Position numbers and translations under genes: made by a program. A DNA stretch of 64,000 nucleotides, taken from Streptomyces bikiniensis (lineage in GTDB: Bacteria > Actinomycetota > Actinomycetes > Streptomycetales > Streptomycetaceae). Position 1 is the stretch's first letter. Every line of letters starts with the position of its first letter. Shown here in pieces: positions 27,129 to 35,463 of the stretch. The stretch lies in contig JNWL01000028.1 in assembly GCA_000716465.1 (NCBI GenBank), positions 1-64,000 on the forward strand, written 5' to 3'. The notes under the pieces are model-generated. The model was not told where the DNA came from. It saw only the letters and a list, made by a program, of their open reading frames with translations, and did not search any database.

Positions 27129-28796
27129 TCAGCCGGCTCGGCGCTGGACCTTGGCGCGGGAGCGTTTCTCCACGTACATGCGCTGGTCGGCGGAGTTCAG
27201 GACCTCCTCCACGGACATGCCGCACTCGGCCCAGCCGATGCCGAAACTGGCCCCGACGCGCACCGCGCGCCCGTCCACCCGGATGGGCGGGATGATCGCG
27301 TTCCGGAGGCGTACGGCCAGGTCGGCGGCGTCGGCCGCGCCGAGGCCGTCGGCGAGGACGACGAACTCGTCGCCGCCGAGCCGGGCGACGGTGTCCCCGT
27401 CCCGGACGCCGGTGGTGAGCCGCCGGGCCACCTCGATGAGGACGGCGTCGCCGGTGTGGTGCCCGAAGCGGTCGTTGATCGACTTGAAGCCGTCGAGGTC
27501 GCAGAAGAGGACCGCGAGCCCCTTGGTGCCGTCGTCGGCCTCGCCGCCGGAGGGAGCCACCATGTGCACGTGGTGGTCGTACGGGCCCGCGCCGCCCGCC
27601 GGCTCGAAGCCGAAGCCGTGCTCGTGCTCGTACGGCTCGTAGCCGGAGCCCGGTCCGGAGCCGGGGACGGGCCCGTACCCGTAGCCGTCGCCGTACGCGC
27701 CGGGGGCGTCCGCCGGGCGCTCGCAGAGCCGGGCGGAGAGCCGGGAGCGCAGCTCGGCGCTGTTGGGGAGGCCGGTGAGGGCGTCGTGCGAGGCGCGGTG
27801 GGCGAGCTGGAGCTCGTGGCGCTTGCGCTCCTCGATGTCCTCGACGTGGGTGAGGAGGAAGCGGGGGCCGTCGGCGGTGTCGGCGACGACCGAGTTCCGC
27901 AGGGAGACCCAGACGTAGGTGCCGTCGCGGCGGGCGAGCCGCAGCTCGGCCCGGCCGCCCTCGGCGGAGGTCCGCAGCAGGGTGCCGATGTCCTCGGGGT
28001 GGACGAGGTCGGCGAAGGAGTAGCGGCGCATCACGGAGGCGGGCCGGCCGAGGAGCCGGCACAGGGCGTCGTTGGTGCGCAGGAGCCGGCCGTGCTGGTC
28101 GCCGCCCATCTCGGCGATGGCCATGCCGGAGGGGGCGTACTCGAAGGCCTGGCGGAAGGATTCCTCACTGGCGCGGAGGGCCTGCTGCTCCCGTTCGAGC
28201 CGGACCAGGGCCCGCTGCATGTTGGAGCGGAGGCGGGCGTTGCTGATGGCGATGGCCGACTGCGAGGCGTACATCTGGAGCGCTTCCTGGCCCCAGGGGC
28301 CGGGGTGCCGGCCGTTGCGCGGGCGGTCGACGGATATGACCCCGAGGAGCTCGCGGCCCGATCCCGAGGCGTACATCGGGGCGTAGAGCCGGTCGTGGGG
28401 GTGCCACTCGTCCTCGAAGCGGGGGGCGGGGCCGTCGGTGTGCCACTGGGGGACGTCGTCGTCCAGCAGGACCCAGCCCTCGGTGTGCGGTATGAACCGC
28501 AGGTCGCCCCAGGCGATCCCCATGGAGAGGCGGCGCTCCCAGGCCGCGCGGGAGCCGACCCGGCCGGTGATCAGGGCCTCGGCGGCGGAGCTTCCGGCGA
28601 AGGCGGCGACGACGAGGTCACCGTCGGGGCGCACGAGGTTGACGCAGGCCAGCTCGTAGTTGAGACCGGCGACCACGCCGTCCGCGACGGTCTGCAGGGT
28701 GTCCGCCAGACTGCGGGCGGTGTTGAGGTCCGTCACGACCTGATGCAGCTGCCGCAGGGTCGAGAGACGGACGTACGGCTCCGACTCGGTCTCCAT
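27129..28796 (-). CDS. cdgB: GAF-PAS-GGDEF diguanylate cyclase, CdgB type (555 aa)
   Basis: Domain order: short N-terminal helix (LRQLHQVVTDLNTARSLADT), GAF (about 20-190), PAS/PAC (about 215-345, with FRQAFEYAPSGMAIAE and THVEDIEERKRHELQ), then GGDEF (about 350-550) with the active-site motif RLGGDEFVVL. No EAL domain. In S. coelicolor this architecture is CdgB, a c-di-GMP synthase under BldD control that affects development. The GGDEF domain is interrupted by a Gly/Tyr/Pro-rich insertion of about 75 residues (PGAYGDGYGYGPVPGSG onward). The upstream palindrome is listed separately. Confidence 0.92.
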   Translation of the reverse strand: METESEPYVRLSTLRQLHQVVTDLNTARSLADTLQTVADGVVAGLNYELACVNLVRPDGDLVVAAFAGSSAAEALITGRVGSRAAWERRLSMGIAWGDLRFIPHTEGWVLLDDDVPQWHTDGPAPRFEDEWHPHDRLYAPMYASGSGRELLGVISVDRPRNGRHPGPWGQEALQMYASQSAIAISNARLRSNMQRALVRLEREQQALRASEESFRQAFEYAPSGMAIAEMGGDQHGRLLRTNDALCRLLGRPASVMRRYSFADLVHPEDIGTLLRTSAEGGRAELRLARRDGTYVWVSLRNSVVADTADGPRFLLTHVEDIEERKRHELQLAHRASHDALTGLPNSAELRSRLSARLCERPADAPGAYGDGYGYGPVPGSGPGSGYEPYEHEHGFGFEPAGGAGPYDHHVHMVAPSGGEADDGTKGLAVLFCDLDGFKSINDRFGHHTGDAVLIEVARRLTTGVRDGDTVARLGGDEFVVLADGLGAADAADLAVRLRNAIIPPIRVDGRAVRVGASFGIGWAECGMSVEEVLNSADQRMYVEKRSRAKVQRRAG

Positions 28797-28894
28797 CGCT
28801 CGCTCTCCCCGAGACCTCGACAGCAACTCCAGGGTGTCTGATCGGCTTCCTGTCGCACGTTCGCGTTTCCATGAGGACTGTGTTTGCCACTGAA

Positions 28895-28960
28895 TCACAG
28901 TGAGCTGCGCAGCCGGTACACAGGGTCAGCAAATACTGGCCGCTGTGACTCAAGTCACAG
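28895..28960. promoter_or_regulatory. Palindromes in the cdgB promoter region (possible BldD sites)
   Basis: CTGTGACTCAAGTCACAG (28943-28960) is a perfect 18-bp inverted repeat and TCACAGTGA (28895-28903) a second shorter one. They resemble the TNAC...GTNA half-sites of BldD, but the inner spacing is one base shorter than the consensus as I know it, so another regulator is possible. Confidence 0.45.
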
Positions 28961-29109
28961 CAGGTCACGGCGGGTCGGCCGGGGCTCGGCGGAGCCGTCG
29001 GCGGGAACTTCCGCCGGGCCTCCTCCGGGGGTCCTAGGACCGGCGGGGGGCACGGGCCTGGTCCCCCCGCCCGATGCGGCCGGCGGGCGGCCGTCCTAGC
29101 GTCGGGAGG

Positions 29110-29679
29110 GTGCTGCAGAAGACCGCCTCCCCGCCCCCCGCGACCGACCTGGCGATCCCCCATGCTGAGGGGGTGAGCAACGAAGAGTTCCGGGCGGCGA
29201 TGTCCCGCCTCGCGTCGGGCGTGGTCCTGGTGACCGCGCACGACCCCGACGACGGTCCGCGCGGCGAGGACGTCGGCATGACGGCCACCGCCTTCACGTC
29301 GGTCTCGCTCGACCCGCCCCTGGTCCTGATCAGCCTCCGCAACGGCTCCCGCATGGACGACCTGCTTTCCGAGGTCCCCGTCTGGGCGGTCTCGGTGCTC
29401 TCCGAGAACCAGCGGCACATCGCCGGGCGCTTCTCGATGAAGAACCGCGTCAGCGACCGGCTCCTCTTCGCCGACGTGCCGTACGTCCGGGGCGAGGCGA
29501 GCGGCGCCCCGCTCATGGGCGGCGCGCTCTCGGTCCTGGAGTGCCGCACCGAGAACCGGGTCGTGGCCGGCGACCACACGCTGGTGGTGGGCCGGGTCCT
29601 GACGGCGGGCGTGTCGCCGGCGGACGGCAGCGGGCCCCTGACGTACTTCCAGGGGAAGTACCGACAGCTGGGGCGATAG
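29110..29679 (+). CDS. Flavin reductase-like FMN-binding protein (189 aa)
   Basis: A flavin-reductase-domain protein: FRAAMSRLASGVVLVTA, then MTATAFTSVSLDPPLVLISL and the VWAVSVLSENQRHIAGRF segment, FMN contacts in the family; ends GPLTYFQGKYRQL. These enzymes supply reduced flavin to two-component oxygenases or act as FMN oxidoreductases. The start is uncertain: GTG at 29110 or 29173, neither with a spaced ribosome binding site. It stands alone, convergent with arfB. Confidence 0.85.
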   Translation: MLQKTASPPPATDLAIPHAEGVSNEEFRAAMSRLASGVVLVTAHDPDDGPRGEDVGMTATAFTSVSLDPPLVLISLRNGSRMDDLLSEVPVWAVSVLSENQRHIAGRFSMKNRVSDRLLFADVPYVRGEASGAPLMGGALSVLECRTENRVVAGDHTLVVGRVLTAGVSPADGSGPLTYFQGKYRQLGR

Positions 29680-29698
29680 CCCGTCGTCTTTCGGGGGC

Positions 29699-29843
29699 GG
29701 CTCCGGTCGCGGCTCGGCCCGGTTGTGCCTCGGCTCCGATCGCGGCTCGGCTCCGATCGCGGCTCGGCCCGGTTGTGCCTAGGCCCGGTTGTGCCCGGCT
29801 CCGGTCGCGGCCCGGTCGCGGCTCGGCTCCGGTCGCGCCTCAG
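29699..29843. repeat. Degenerate GGCTCCGATCGCGGCTC repeat array
   Basis: The 17-base motif and its variants recur about six times between the convergent flavin reductase and arfB genes, with an interspersed GGCCCGGTTGTGCC unit in three copies. No coding signal. The right end touches the arfB stop region. Confidence 0.6.
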
Positions 29844-30268
29844 CCCCAGTCGCGGGACCGCCGGGTGCGCTTGGTCTCCGAGCGCTGCTTCTTCTCCCGC
29901 AGCCGCCGCTCGTTGACGCCGCGCGGGATCTTCGTCGGCCTGCGGGGCTTCGGCGGCGGGGCCGTCGCCTCGGCGAGGAGGGCGGCCAGGCGGACCGCCG
30001 CCGTCTCGCGGTTGCGCCACTGCGAGCGGTGCTCCGAGGCCCGTACGGTCACGACCCCGTCGACCAGGCGGGAGGCGAGCCGCTCCAGGGCGCGGGCCTT
30101 CCACACCTCGGGGAGCGCGTCGGTGGCCGCGAGGTCGAAGCGGAGCTCGACCCGCGAGTCGCTGGTGTTGACGTGCTGTCCGCCCGGACCCGACGAACGC
30201 GAGAAACGCCACTGGAGCTCGGCCTCGGGGAGCGAGACGGAGCCGCGAACGGGATACGGACCGGACAT
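29840..30268 (-). CDS. arfB: Ribosome-rescue peptidyl-tRNA hydrolase ArfB/YaeJ (142 aa)
   Basis: Short release-factor relative: FSRSSGPGGQHVNTSDSRVE contains the catalytic GGQ, and the tail is the basic disordered helix (PTKIPRGVNERRLREKKQR) that enters the empty mRNA channel of stalled ribosomes. No codon-recognition domain, length normal for ArfB. The start at 30268 (MSGPYP) is preferred over 30277. It frees ribosomes stalled on nonstop messages alongside tmRNA. Confidence 0.92.
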   Translation of the reverse strand: MSGPYPVRGSVSLPEAELQWRFSRSSGPGGQHVNTSDSRVELRFDLAATDALPEVWKARALERLASRLVDGVVTVRASEHRSQWRNRETAAVRLAALLAEATAPPPKPRRPTKIPRGVNERRLREKKQRSETKRTRRSRDWG

Positions 30269-30403
30269 GCCCCCCATGTTCCCCGCACTGGGCCGTCGGA
30301 GTCATCCTGATTTCCGTCCGGGACGGTCCGGGACGGAACGGGAACCGTCGGGGGGCCACACGCGTTTCTCCAGGCGACGACACCACGATGAAAGGGACTT
30401 TCC

Positions 30404-30979
30404 ATGGCTGTGAGCCTGTCCAAGGGCGGCAACGTCTCCCTGACCAAGGAGGCCCCGGGCCTCGCCGCCGTCACCGTGGGCCTCGGCTGGGACGTCCGCA
30501 CCACCACCGGCACCGACTTCGACCTCGACGCCTCCGCGATCGGTGTGGACGCCGCCGGGAAGGTCGCCTCCGACGCCCACTTCGTCTTCTTCAACAACAA
30601 GTCGACGCCGGACCAGACCATCGTCCACACCGGTGACAACCGCACCGGCGAGGGCGGCGGCGACGACGAGCAGATCAACGTCAACCTCGCGGCCCTCCCG
30701 CCGAACGTCGACAAGATCGTCTTCCCGGTCTCCATCTACGACGCGGTCTCCCGCTCGCAGAACTTCGGCCAGGTCCGCAACGCGTACATCCGCATCGTGA
30801 ACCAGGCCGGCGGCGCCGAGCTCGCCCGCTACGACCTCTCCGAGGACGCGGCGACCGAGACGGCCATGGTCTTCGGCGAGCTGTACCGCAACGGCGCGGA
30901 GTGGAAGTTCCGCGCGGTCGGCCAGGGCTACGCCTCGGGCCTGGAGGGCATCGCCCGCGACTTCGGCGTCAACCTCTGA
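30404..30979 (+). CDS. terD: TerD-family calcium-binding stress protein (191 aa)
   Basis: Canonical TerD: starts [19 protein letters not shown], then [29 protein letters not shown] and the acidic [14 protein letters not shown] loop, whose acidic side chains hold calcium, and ends [16 protein letters not shown]. Streptomyces TerD proteins are linked to tellurite tolerance and calcium-dependent differentiation. ATG with AAAGGGA upstream. No other ter genes adjoin. Its last codons and stop are duplicated three times downstream. A divergent TerD copy is fused to a nuclease at 44817. Confidence 0.95.
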   Translation: MAVSLSKGGNVSLTKEAPGLAAVTVGLGWDVRTTTGTDFDLDASAIGVDAAGKVASDAHFVFFNNKSTPDQTIVHTGDNRTGEGGGDDEQINVNLAALPPNVDKIVFPVSIYDAVSRSQNFGQVRNAYIRIVNQAGGAELARYDLSEDAATETAMVFGELYRNGAEWKFRAVGQGYASGLEGIARDFGVNL

Positions 30980-31050
30980 CCTCCGGTCGGAACCTCTGAC
31001 ATCCGACCGGAACCTCTGACCTCCGGTCGGAACCTCTGACGTCCGGCCGG
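30971..31050 (+). repeat. 20-bp tandem repeat x4 spanning the terD stop
   Basis: Four units of AACCTCTGAC + NTCCGRYCGG run from 30971 to 31050. The first unit contains the last two codons and stop of terD (AAC CTC TGA), so the array arose by duplication of the gene end. Confidence 0.85.
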
Positions 31051-31114
31051 CCCATGGGCCGGCACCCCGACGCCGGGCTCCGGAACCACACGTGTGGTTC
31101 CGGAGCCCGGCGTC
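31046..31114. terminator. Perfect 46-bp palindrome and adjacent 18-bp palindrome after terD
   Basis: Positions 31069-31091 are the exact reverse complement of 31092-31114 with no unpaired loop base, the centre being CACGTG, and a T-rich tract follows. GCCGGCCCATGGGCCGGC (31046-31063) is a second perfect palindrome just before. Together they should end terD transcription; the 46-bp element could also extrude a cruciform. Confidence 0.75.
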
Positions 31115-31218
31115 GTCGTTTCGTTTTGAACAAGGTTCCCGCGAACCCTCCCTGGAAGGCGTTTCCCCCTATAGCGTGCGCCTCTTCGACCAGATGAACG
31201 ACCCTGTGGGGGGGATCG

Positions 31219-31785
31219 ATGTACGACAACGACGAAGACGGCAGAGAATCCGGAGTCCGGAGCGGAGTCGGACGGCGGCGCGGGCGGGGGGCCCGGGCGG
31301 CCCGACTGGTGCGGCAGACGCTGGCGGGCCTGGCACTCGTCGGCGTCACCGTCGCCTGCGGGCCCGTGGCGGCCGACGACTCCCCCGCCACCCCGGCCCC
31401 GGTCCCCACCTCGGCGACGCCGACCCCGGAGCCGACCCCGACTCCCACGCCAAGCCCGTCCACCGCGGAGCCCACGCCCAGCGCCACGACCACGGCTCCC
31501 CCGCCCACCACCGAGCCGCCGGCGCCGCCGAAGGCGAAGCCCACGACCCGGCCCCCGGCGACGCCGAAGGCGACCCGGGCCCCGAAGCCCACCACCCAGG
31601 CGCCCGCGCCGAAGCGCACGACGGCGGCCGCCGAGGCCACCTGCGAGATCGTCTCCAACGCCGGGAACTGCTACGACGCGGGCCAGTTCTGCCGGAAGGC
31701 CGACCTGGGCAGGTCCACGCACGCGGCCAACCGACGCATGATCCACTGCGTGATGGACGGCGACCGAGCCCGCTGGAAGTACTGA
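31219..31785 (+). CDS. Exported Thr/Pro-rich protein with C-terminal cysteine motif (188 aa)
   Basis: A charged start (MYDNDEDGRE) is followed by a basic region and a hydrophobic segment (LAGLALVGVTVACGPVAAD) that is a signal peptide or weak lipobox. Residues about 55-135 are a Pro/Thr/Lys repeat typical of cell-wall spanning linkers. The last 45 residues have four Cys (TCEIVSNAGNCYDAGQFCRK, then HCVMDGDRARWKY), probably a small disulfide-bonded domain. GGGGGG about 5 bases before the ATG. Function unknown. Confidence 0.7.
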   Translation: MYDNDEDGRESGVRSGVGRRRGRGARAARLVRQTLAGLALVGVTVACGPVAADDSPATPAPVPTSATPTPEPTPTPTPSPSTAEPTPSATTTAPPPTTEPPAPPKAKPTTRPPATPKATRAPKPTTQAPAPKRTTAAAEATCEIVSNAGNCYDAGQFCRKADLGRSTHAANRRMIHCVMDGDRARWKY

Positions 31786-31800
31786 ACCGCTGACGCGGCG

Positions 31801-31833
31801 AAGGGGCCCGCCGGTGTCTCCGGCGGGCCCCTT
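31801..31833. terminator. Bidirectional terminator
   Basis: AAGGGGCCCGCCGG (31801-31814), TGTCT loop, exact complement 31820-31833, between the convergent exported-protein and M1 peptidase genes. Confidence 0.85.
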
Positions 31834-31855
31834 CACCACGTGGGCGCACGGCCCG

Positions 31856-33271
31856 TCAGGGCCGCTCCGGCCGCCCGTCCCCGTACAGCCACACGTCCCA
31901 CAGCCCGTCGAGGTCCTTCCCCGCGACCTCCTCCGCGTAGGCGGTGAAGTCGGCCGTGGAGGCGTTGGCGTGACGGTACTTCTCCGGCCAGCCGCGCAGG
32001 ACCGCGTCGAAGGACGCGTCCCCGACCGTCTCGCGCAGCTTGTGCAGGACCATCGCGCCGCGCTGGTAGACGGGCGGGTCGAAGAGGTTCGCGGCGGTGG
32101 GCGGGACGGCCGGCGGGAAGGCCCAGTTGGCCTTCTGCGCGAAGGCCCGCTCGAAGGCGGTGCGGGCCGGGACGCCCCCGTGCTCCTCCGCGTACAGCCA
32201 CTCCGCGTACGTCGCGAAGCCCTCGTTCAGCCACAGGTCCCGCCAGGTCGCGGGCGACACCGAGTTGCCGAACCACTGGTGGGCCAGCTCGTGGACGAGG
32301 GTCGTCCGGTCGAAGGAGGAGGCCGGGAAGACGGGCCGGGTCTGGGTCTCCAGGGCGTAGCCCAGCTTCCCGTCCTCGGTGACGACCGCCCCGGCGGCCG
32401 AGAAGGGGTACGGGCCGAAGCGCCGCTCCTGCCGGGCGAGGATCGCCGGGACCTCGGCCCGCAGCGCGGCGGTCCGCGCCGCGACCCCCGGCTCGGCGGC
32501 GGTCAGCACGGGCACGGTCCCGAGGGCGGTCGCCGTCCCCGTCTCGTACCGCCCGATCATGACCGTCGCGAGGTAGCTCGCCATCGGCTCGGGCGTGTGC
32601 CAGACGGTGGTGACGCGCCCGTCCGGCTCCGTGCGCCGCTCGGTCCTGACGCCGTTGGAGAAGGCGTCGGTCCCGGCGGGGACGGTGAGGGCGATGTCGT
32701 ACGCGGCCTTGTCGGAGGGGTGGTGGTTGCCGGGGAACCAGGTCGCGGAGCCGGCGGGCTCGCCGACCGCGACGACCCCGCCGCCGGCGTCGCGCAGCCA
32801 GCCCTCCTCGGAGCCGTCCGCGTCCGTGACCGGTTCGGGCACGCCCGCGTACGTGACGGTGGCGCGGAACTCGGCGCCCTTCGGGATCTCCTCGCGCGGG
32901 CGGATCGTCAGCTCGTTCCCGGCCCGGTTGTGCGCGGCGGGCGCGCCGTCCACGCGCGCGGCGCCGACCGCGAGCCCCGACAGGTCGAGGTTGAAGGCGC
33001 TGAGGTCCTGGGTGGCGCGGGCGGTGATCTCGGCGGTGCCGTCGAGCCGCCCGGTGCCCGGGTCGTAGGCGAGGGAGAGGGCGTAGTGCCGCACGTCGTA
33101 GCCGCCGTTCCCGAGCTTCGGGAAGTACGGGTCGCGGAGCCCGGCGGCCCCGGGGGTGCCCCGGACCCCGCCGGTGGCGCCGGTGCAGCCGCCCGCGAGC
33201 ACCGCGAGGGCGGTGAGGAGGGCGGCGGCTCCGGTGCGGGTCCGGTGGCGGGTTCGGTGACGGCGCTTCAC
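31856..33271 (-). CDS. M1-family zinc metallopeptidase lipoprotein (471 aa)
   Basis: An arginine-rich start, a hydrophobic segment and VLAGGCTGATG give a lipobox with Cys near residue 29. The peptidase domain shows LGYALETQTRPVF (substrate-anchoring motif region) and the zinc site TTLVHELAHQWFGN followed 18 residues later by NEGFATYAEW. About half the length of classical aminopeptidase N: it has the N-terminal sandwich and catalytic domains but not the large C-terminal helical domain. Expected to trim peptides outside the membrane. Divergent neighbour relations: hbpS lies upstream on the same strand. Confidence 0.92.
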   Translation of the reverse strand: MKRRHRTRHRTRTGAAALLTALAVLAGGCTGATGGVRGTPGAAGLRDPYFPKLGNGGYDVRHYALSLAYDPGTGRLDGTAEITARATQDLSAFNLDLSGLAVGAARVDGAPAAHNRAGNELTIRPREEIPKGAEFRATVTYAGVPEPVTDADGSEEGWLRDAGGGVVAVGEPAGSATWFPGNHHPSDKAAYDIALTVPAGTDAFSNGVRTERRTEPDGRVTTVWHTPEPMASYLATVMIGRYETGTATALGTVPVLTAAEPGVAARTAALRAEVPAILARQERRFGPYPFSAAGAVVTEDGKLGYALETQTRPVFPASSFDRTTLVHELAHQWFGNSVSPATWRDLWLNEGFATYAEWLYAEEHGGVPARTAFERAFAQKANWAFPPAVPPTAANLFDPPVYQRGAMVLHKLRETVGDASFDAVLRGWPEKYRHANASTADFTAYAEEVAGKDLDGLWDVWLYGDGRPERP

Positions 33272-33315
33272 GGACCGATCGTATGCAGGGGAGGTGGGAC
33301 CGGCCGTACGGAGAA

Positions 33316-33416
33316 GGCCGTGGCGCCCGGCGGGGGTCCGGGCGCCACGGCCGGCCGGGAGGAGTGGCCGGCCGGGAGGAGTGGCCGGTCGGGAGGAGTG
33401 GCCGGTCGGGAGGAGC
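33316..33416. terminator. Terminator hairpin plus 17-bp tandem repeat after hbpS
   Basis: GGCCGTGGCGCCCGG (33316-33330) pairs exactly with 33338-33352 around a 7-base loop. It directly adjoins four 17-bp copies of GGCCGGYCGGGAGGAGT (33349-33416), which run up to the hbpS stop at 33419. The hairpin ends hbpS transcription. Confidence 0.75.
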
Positions 33417-33418
33417 GG

Positions 33419-33958
33419 TTACCGTCCGAGGGAGGCGACGCCCGCCCGGGCGAACTTCTCGTCCAGGTCGCCGGAGGGGGCGCCGGCGACGCCGATGCCG
33501 GCGACGGGCGCGCCCTTGGCGGTGACGGGGGCGCCGCCGGCCAGGAAGAGGGTGTTCGGGATGTCCTTGAGGGTGGGGGCGTTGGCGAGGCGCTTGACCA
33601 GCTCGGAGGTGGGGGCGTTCCAGGAGACGGCGGTGTACGCCTTCTTCACGGCCGACTCGTAGGACTGCGGGCCGGCGCCGTCGCCGCGCAGGGTGACGAG
33701 GGTGTTGCCGTTGCGGTCGACGACCGCGACGGAGATCCGCTGGTTCTCCTTCTCGGCGGCCTTCAGGGTCGCCTGCGCGGCCTTCGTCGCCGCCTCGATC
33801 GTCAGGTGCGTCGACTGCTGGAGGTTGCCGTCGGAGGCGTCGGCGCGGACGGCGGCGGCGGGGGCGGCGGCCGGGGCGGAGGCGTTCGCGGAGACCACGC
33901 CGAAGGCGCCGGCGGCGATGACGGCGGCGGCGGTGGCACCGAAGAGGATCTTCTTCAT
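33419..33958 (-). CDS. hbpS: Extracellular heme-binding redox sensor accessory protein HbpS (179 aa)
   Basis: A signal peptide (MKKILFGATAAAVIAAGAF) precedes a GlcG/HbpS domain: STHLTIEAATKAAQATLKAA, ISVAVVDRNGNTLVTLR, the SYESAVKKAYTAVSWN helix and a Gly-rich end (APVAGIGVAGAPSGDLDEKF). In S. reticuli HbpS binds heme and iron outside the cell and modulates the sensor kinase SenS. The senS and senR genes follow divergently here, matching that system. Whether the heme-contact residues are conserved needs a direct alignment. Confidence 0.9.
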   Translation of the reverse strand: MKKILFGATAAAVIAAGAFGVVSANASAPAAAPAAAVRADASDGNLQQSTHLTIEAATKAAQATLKAAEKENQRISVAVVDRNGNTLVTLRGDGAGPQSYESAVKKAYTAVSWNAPTSELVKRLANAPTLKDIPNTLFLAGGAPVTAKGAPVAGIGVAGAPSGDLDEKFARAGVASLGR

Positions 33959-34220
33959 GGGGAACTCCGTGGGACGGGGTCGGGTGGGAGGAGGGGAACG
34001 GCGCGGGGCCGCGGGCCGAGCGATCCGTTCGTCCGTCTCGCTCTGTCATCCATCCTGTGGCCGCTCCCGGGGCCTCCCGGTCCACGGTCCGGCTGCCCTC
34101 CGGGAGCGCACCGGCGGACGGCCGGGTCAGCCGATCGGTCGATGCCGGCCTGGTCCCGTCGGGCCAGGATGGAGGGGTATGCGCAGGTGGGAACGGTGAG
34201 CGGAGCGGAAGGGCCGGGAC

Positions 34221-35396
34221 ATGGAGGAGGGTGCGGAGCGGGGCGTGGAGCGGGATCCCGACGCCCGCTGGCTGGCGCGGATCATGCACACCGCGTTCTT
34301 CCTGCTGCTCGGCGCCTCGCTCGCCCGCTTCCTGCTGCGGCACGACTGGGAGGCCCGCAGCCCCTGGATCGTCGCGCTCACCGGCGCGCTCGCCTCCCTC
34401 TACCTCCTCGGCCCGGTCCTGGGCACCCGCGCGACCCCGCGCCGGATCGCCTGGCTGGGCACGGTCGTCGCCGTCTGGGTGCTCCTCGTCGTCCTCGCGC
34501 CCAGCTTCGCCTGGTGCGCGGTGCCGCTCTTCTACACGGGCCTGCGCACCCTCCCGGCGCGCGCCGCGCTCGGCCTGGTCGCCCTGCTCACCGCCTTCGT
34601 GGTCTTCGCGCAGGTCCGGCTCGCGCACGGCGGCTGGGACCCGAACCTGATCGTCGCCCCGCCGGCCGTCGCCGCCCTGGCCACCGGGGTGTTCGTGTAC
34701 GCGGACCGGCAGGCGGCGCGCCAGCGGGCCCTGATCGACGACCTGATCCGCACCCGGCGCGAACTCGCCGCGACCGAGCGCCGCGAGGGGACCCTGGCCG
34801 AGCGGCAGCGGCTCTCCATGGAGATCCACGACACCCTGGCGCAGGGCCTGTCCAGCCAGCAGATGCTGTTGCAGGCGGCGGACCGCACCTGGGACGGCGA
34901 CCCGGAGACGGCCCGCCGGCACGTCCGTACGGCCGAGTCCATCGCCGAGCGCAACCTCGCCGAGGCCCGCCGCTTCGTCCACGACCTCGCGCCGGCCGAC
35001 CTGGCCGGGGGCGGCGGCCTGGAGGAGGCGCTGCGGGGCCTGGCCGCGCGCGAGTCGGCGGCGTTCCGGGTCGACGGGGCGCCGGTGCCGCTGCCGGACC
35101 GGGCGCAGTCGGCGCTGCTGCGGATCGCGCAGGGCGCCCTCGCGAACATCCGGGAGCACGCGGGCGCGGACTCGGCCGCCGTGACCCTGACGTACCTCGA
35201 CGACCAGGTGGTCCTGGACGTCGCCGACGACGGGCGCGGCTTCGACCCGGCGGACCGGCCGGGCGGGGTGCGCGGCCACGGACTGCCCGCGATGCGGGTG
35301 CGGGCCGAACAGCTCGGTGGCACCCTGACCGTCGAGTCCGCCCCGGGCGAGGGCACGGTGCTCTCGGCCGCGATCCCGCTGAACCCGGAGCCGTGA
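34221..35396 (+). CDS. senS: Sensor histidine kinase SenS (391 aa)
   Basis: Residues 15-170 contain five or so membrane helices (IMHTAFFLLLGASLARFL to LIVAPPAVAALATGVFVY). A coiled linker leads to the HisKA_3 dimerisation helix with phosphate-accepting His in RLSMEIHDTLAQGLSSQQ near residue 203, then the ATPase domain with ALLRIAQGALANIREHA and VADDGRGFDPAD. It partners SenR and is controlled by HbpS from outside, responding to heme/oxidative stress in S. reticuli. ATG with GGAAGGG upstream. Confidence 0.93.
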   Translation: MEEGAERGVERDPDARWLARIMHTAFFLLLGASLARFLLRHDWEARSPWIVALTGALASLYLLGPVLGTRATPRRIAWLGTVVAVWVLLVVLAPSFAWCAVPLFYTGLRTLPARAALGLVALLTAFVVFAQVRLAHGGWDPNLIVAPPAVAALATGVFVYADRQAARQRALIDDLIRTRRELAATERREGTLAERQRLSMEIHDTLAQGLSSQQMLLQAADRTWDGDPETARRHVRTAESIAERNLAEARRFVHDLAPADLAGGGGLEEALRGLAARESAAFRVDGAPVPLPDRAQSALLRIAQGALANIREHAGADSAAVTLTYLDDQVVLDVADDGRGFDPADRPGGVRGHGLPAMRVRAEQLGGTLTVESAPGEGTVLSAAIPLNPEP

Positions 35397-35463
35397 GGCC
35401 CACGACCCCGCCGCTCCCTCCGTCCCTGCCGAACCCGCCGCCCCCGCTCTCCCTGGAGTCGTG

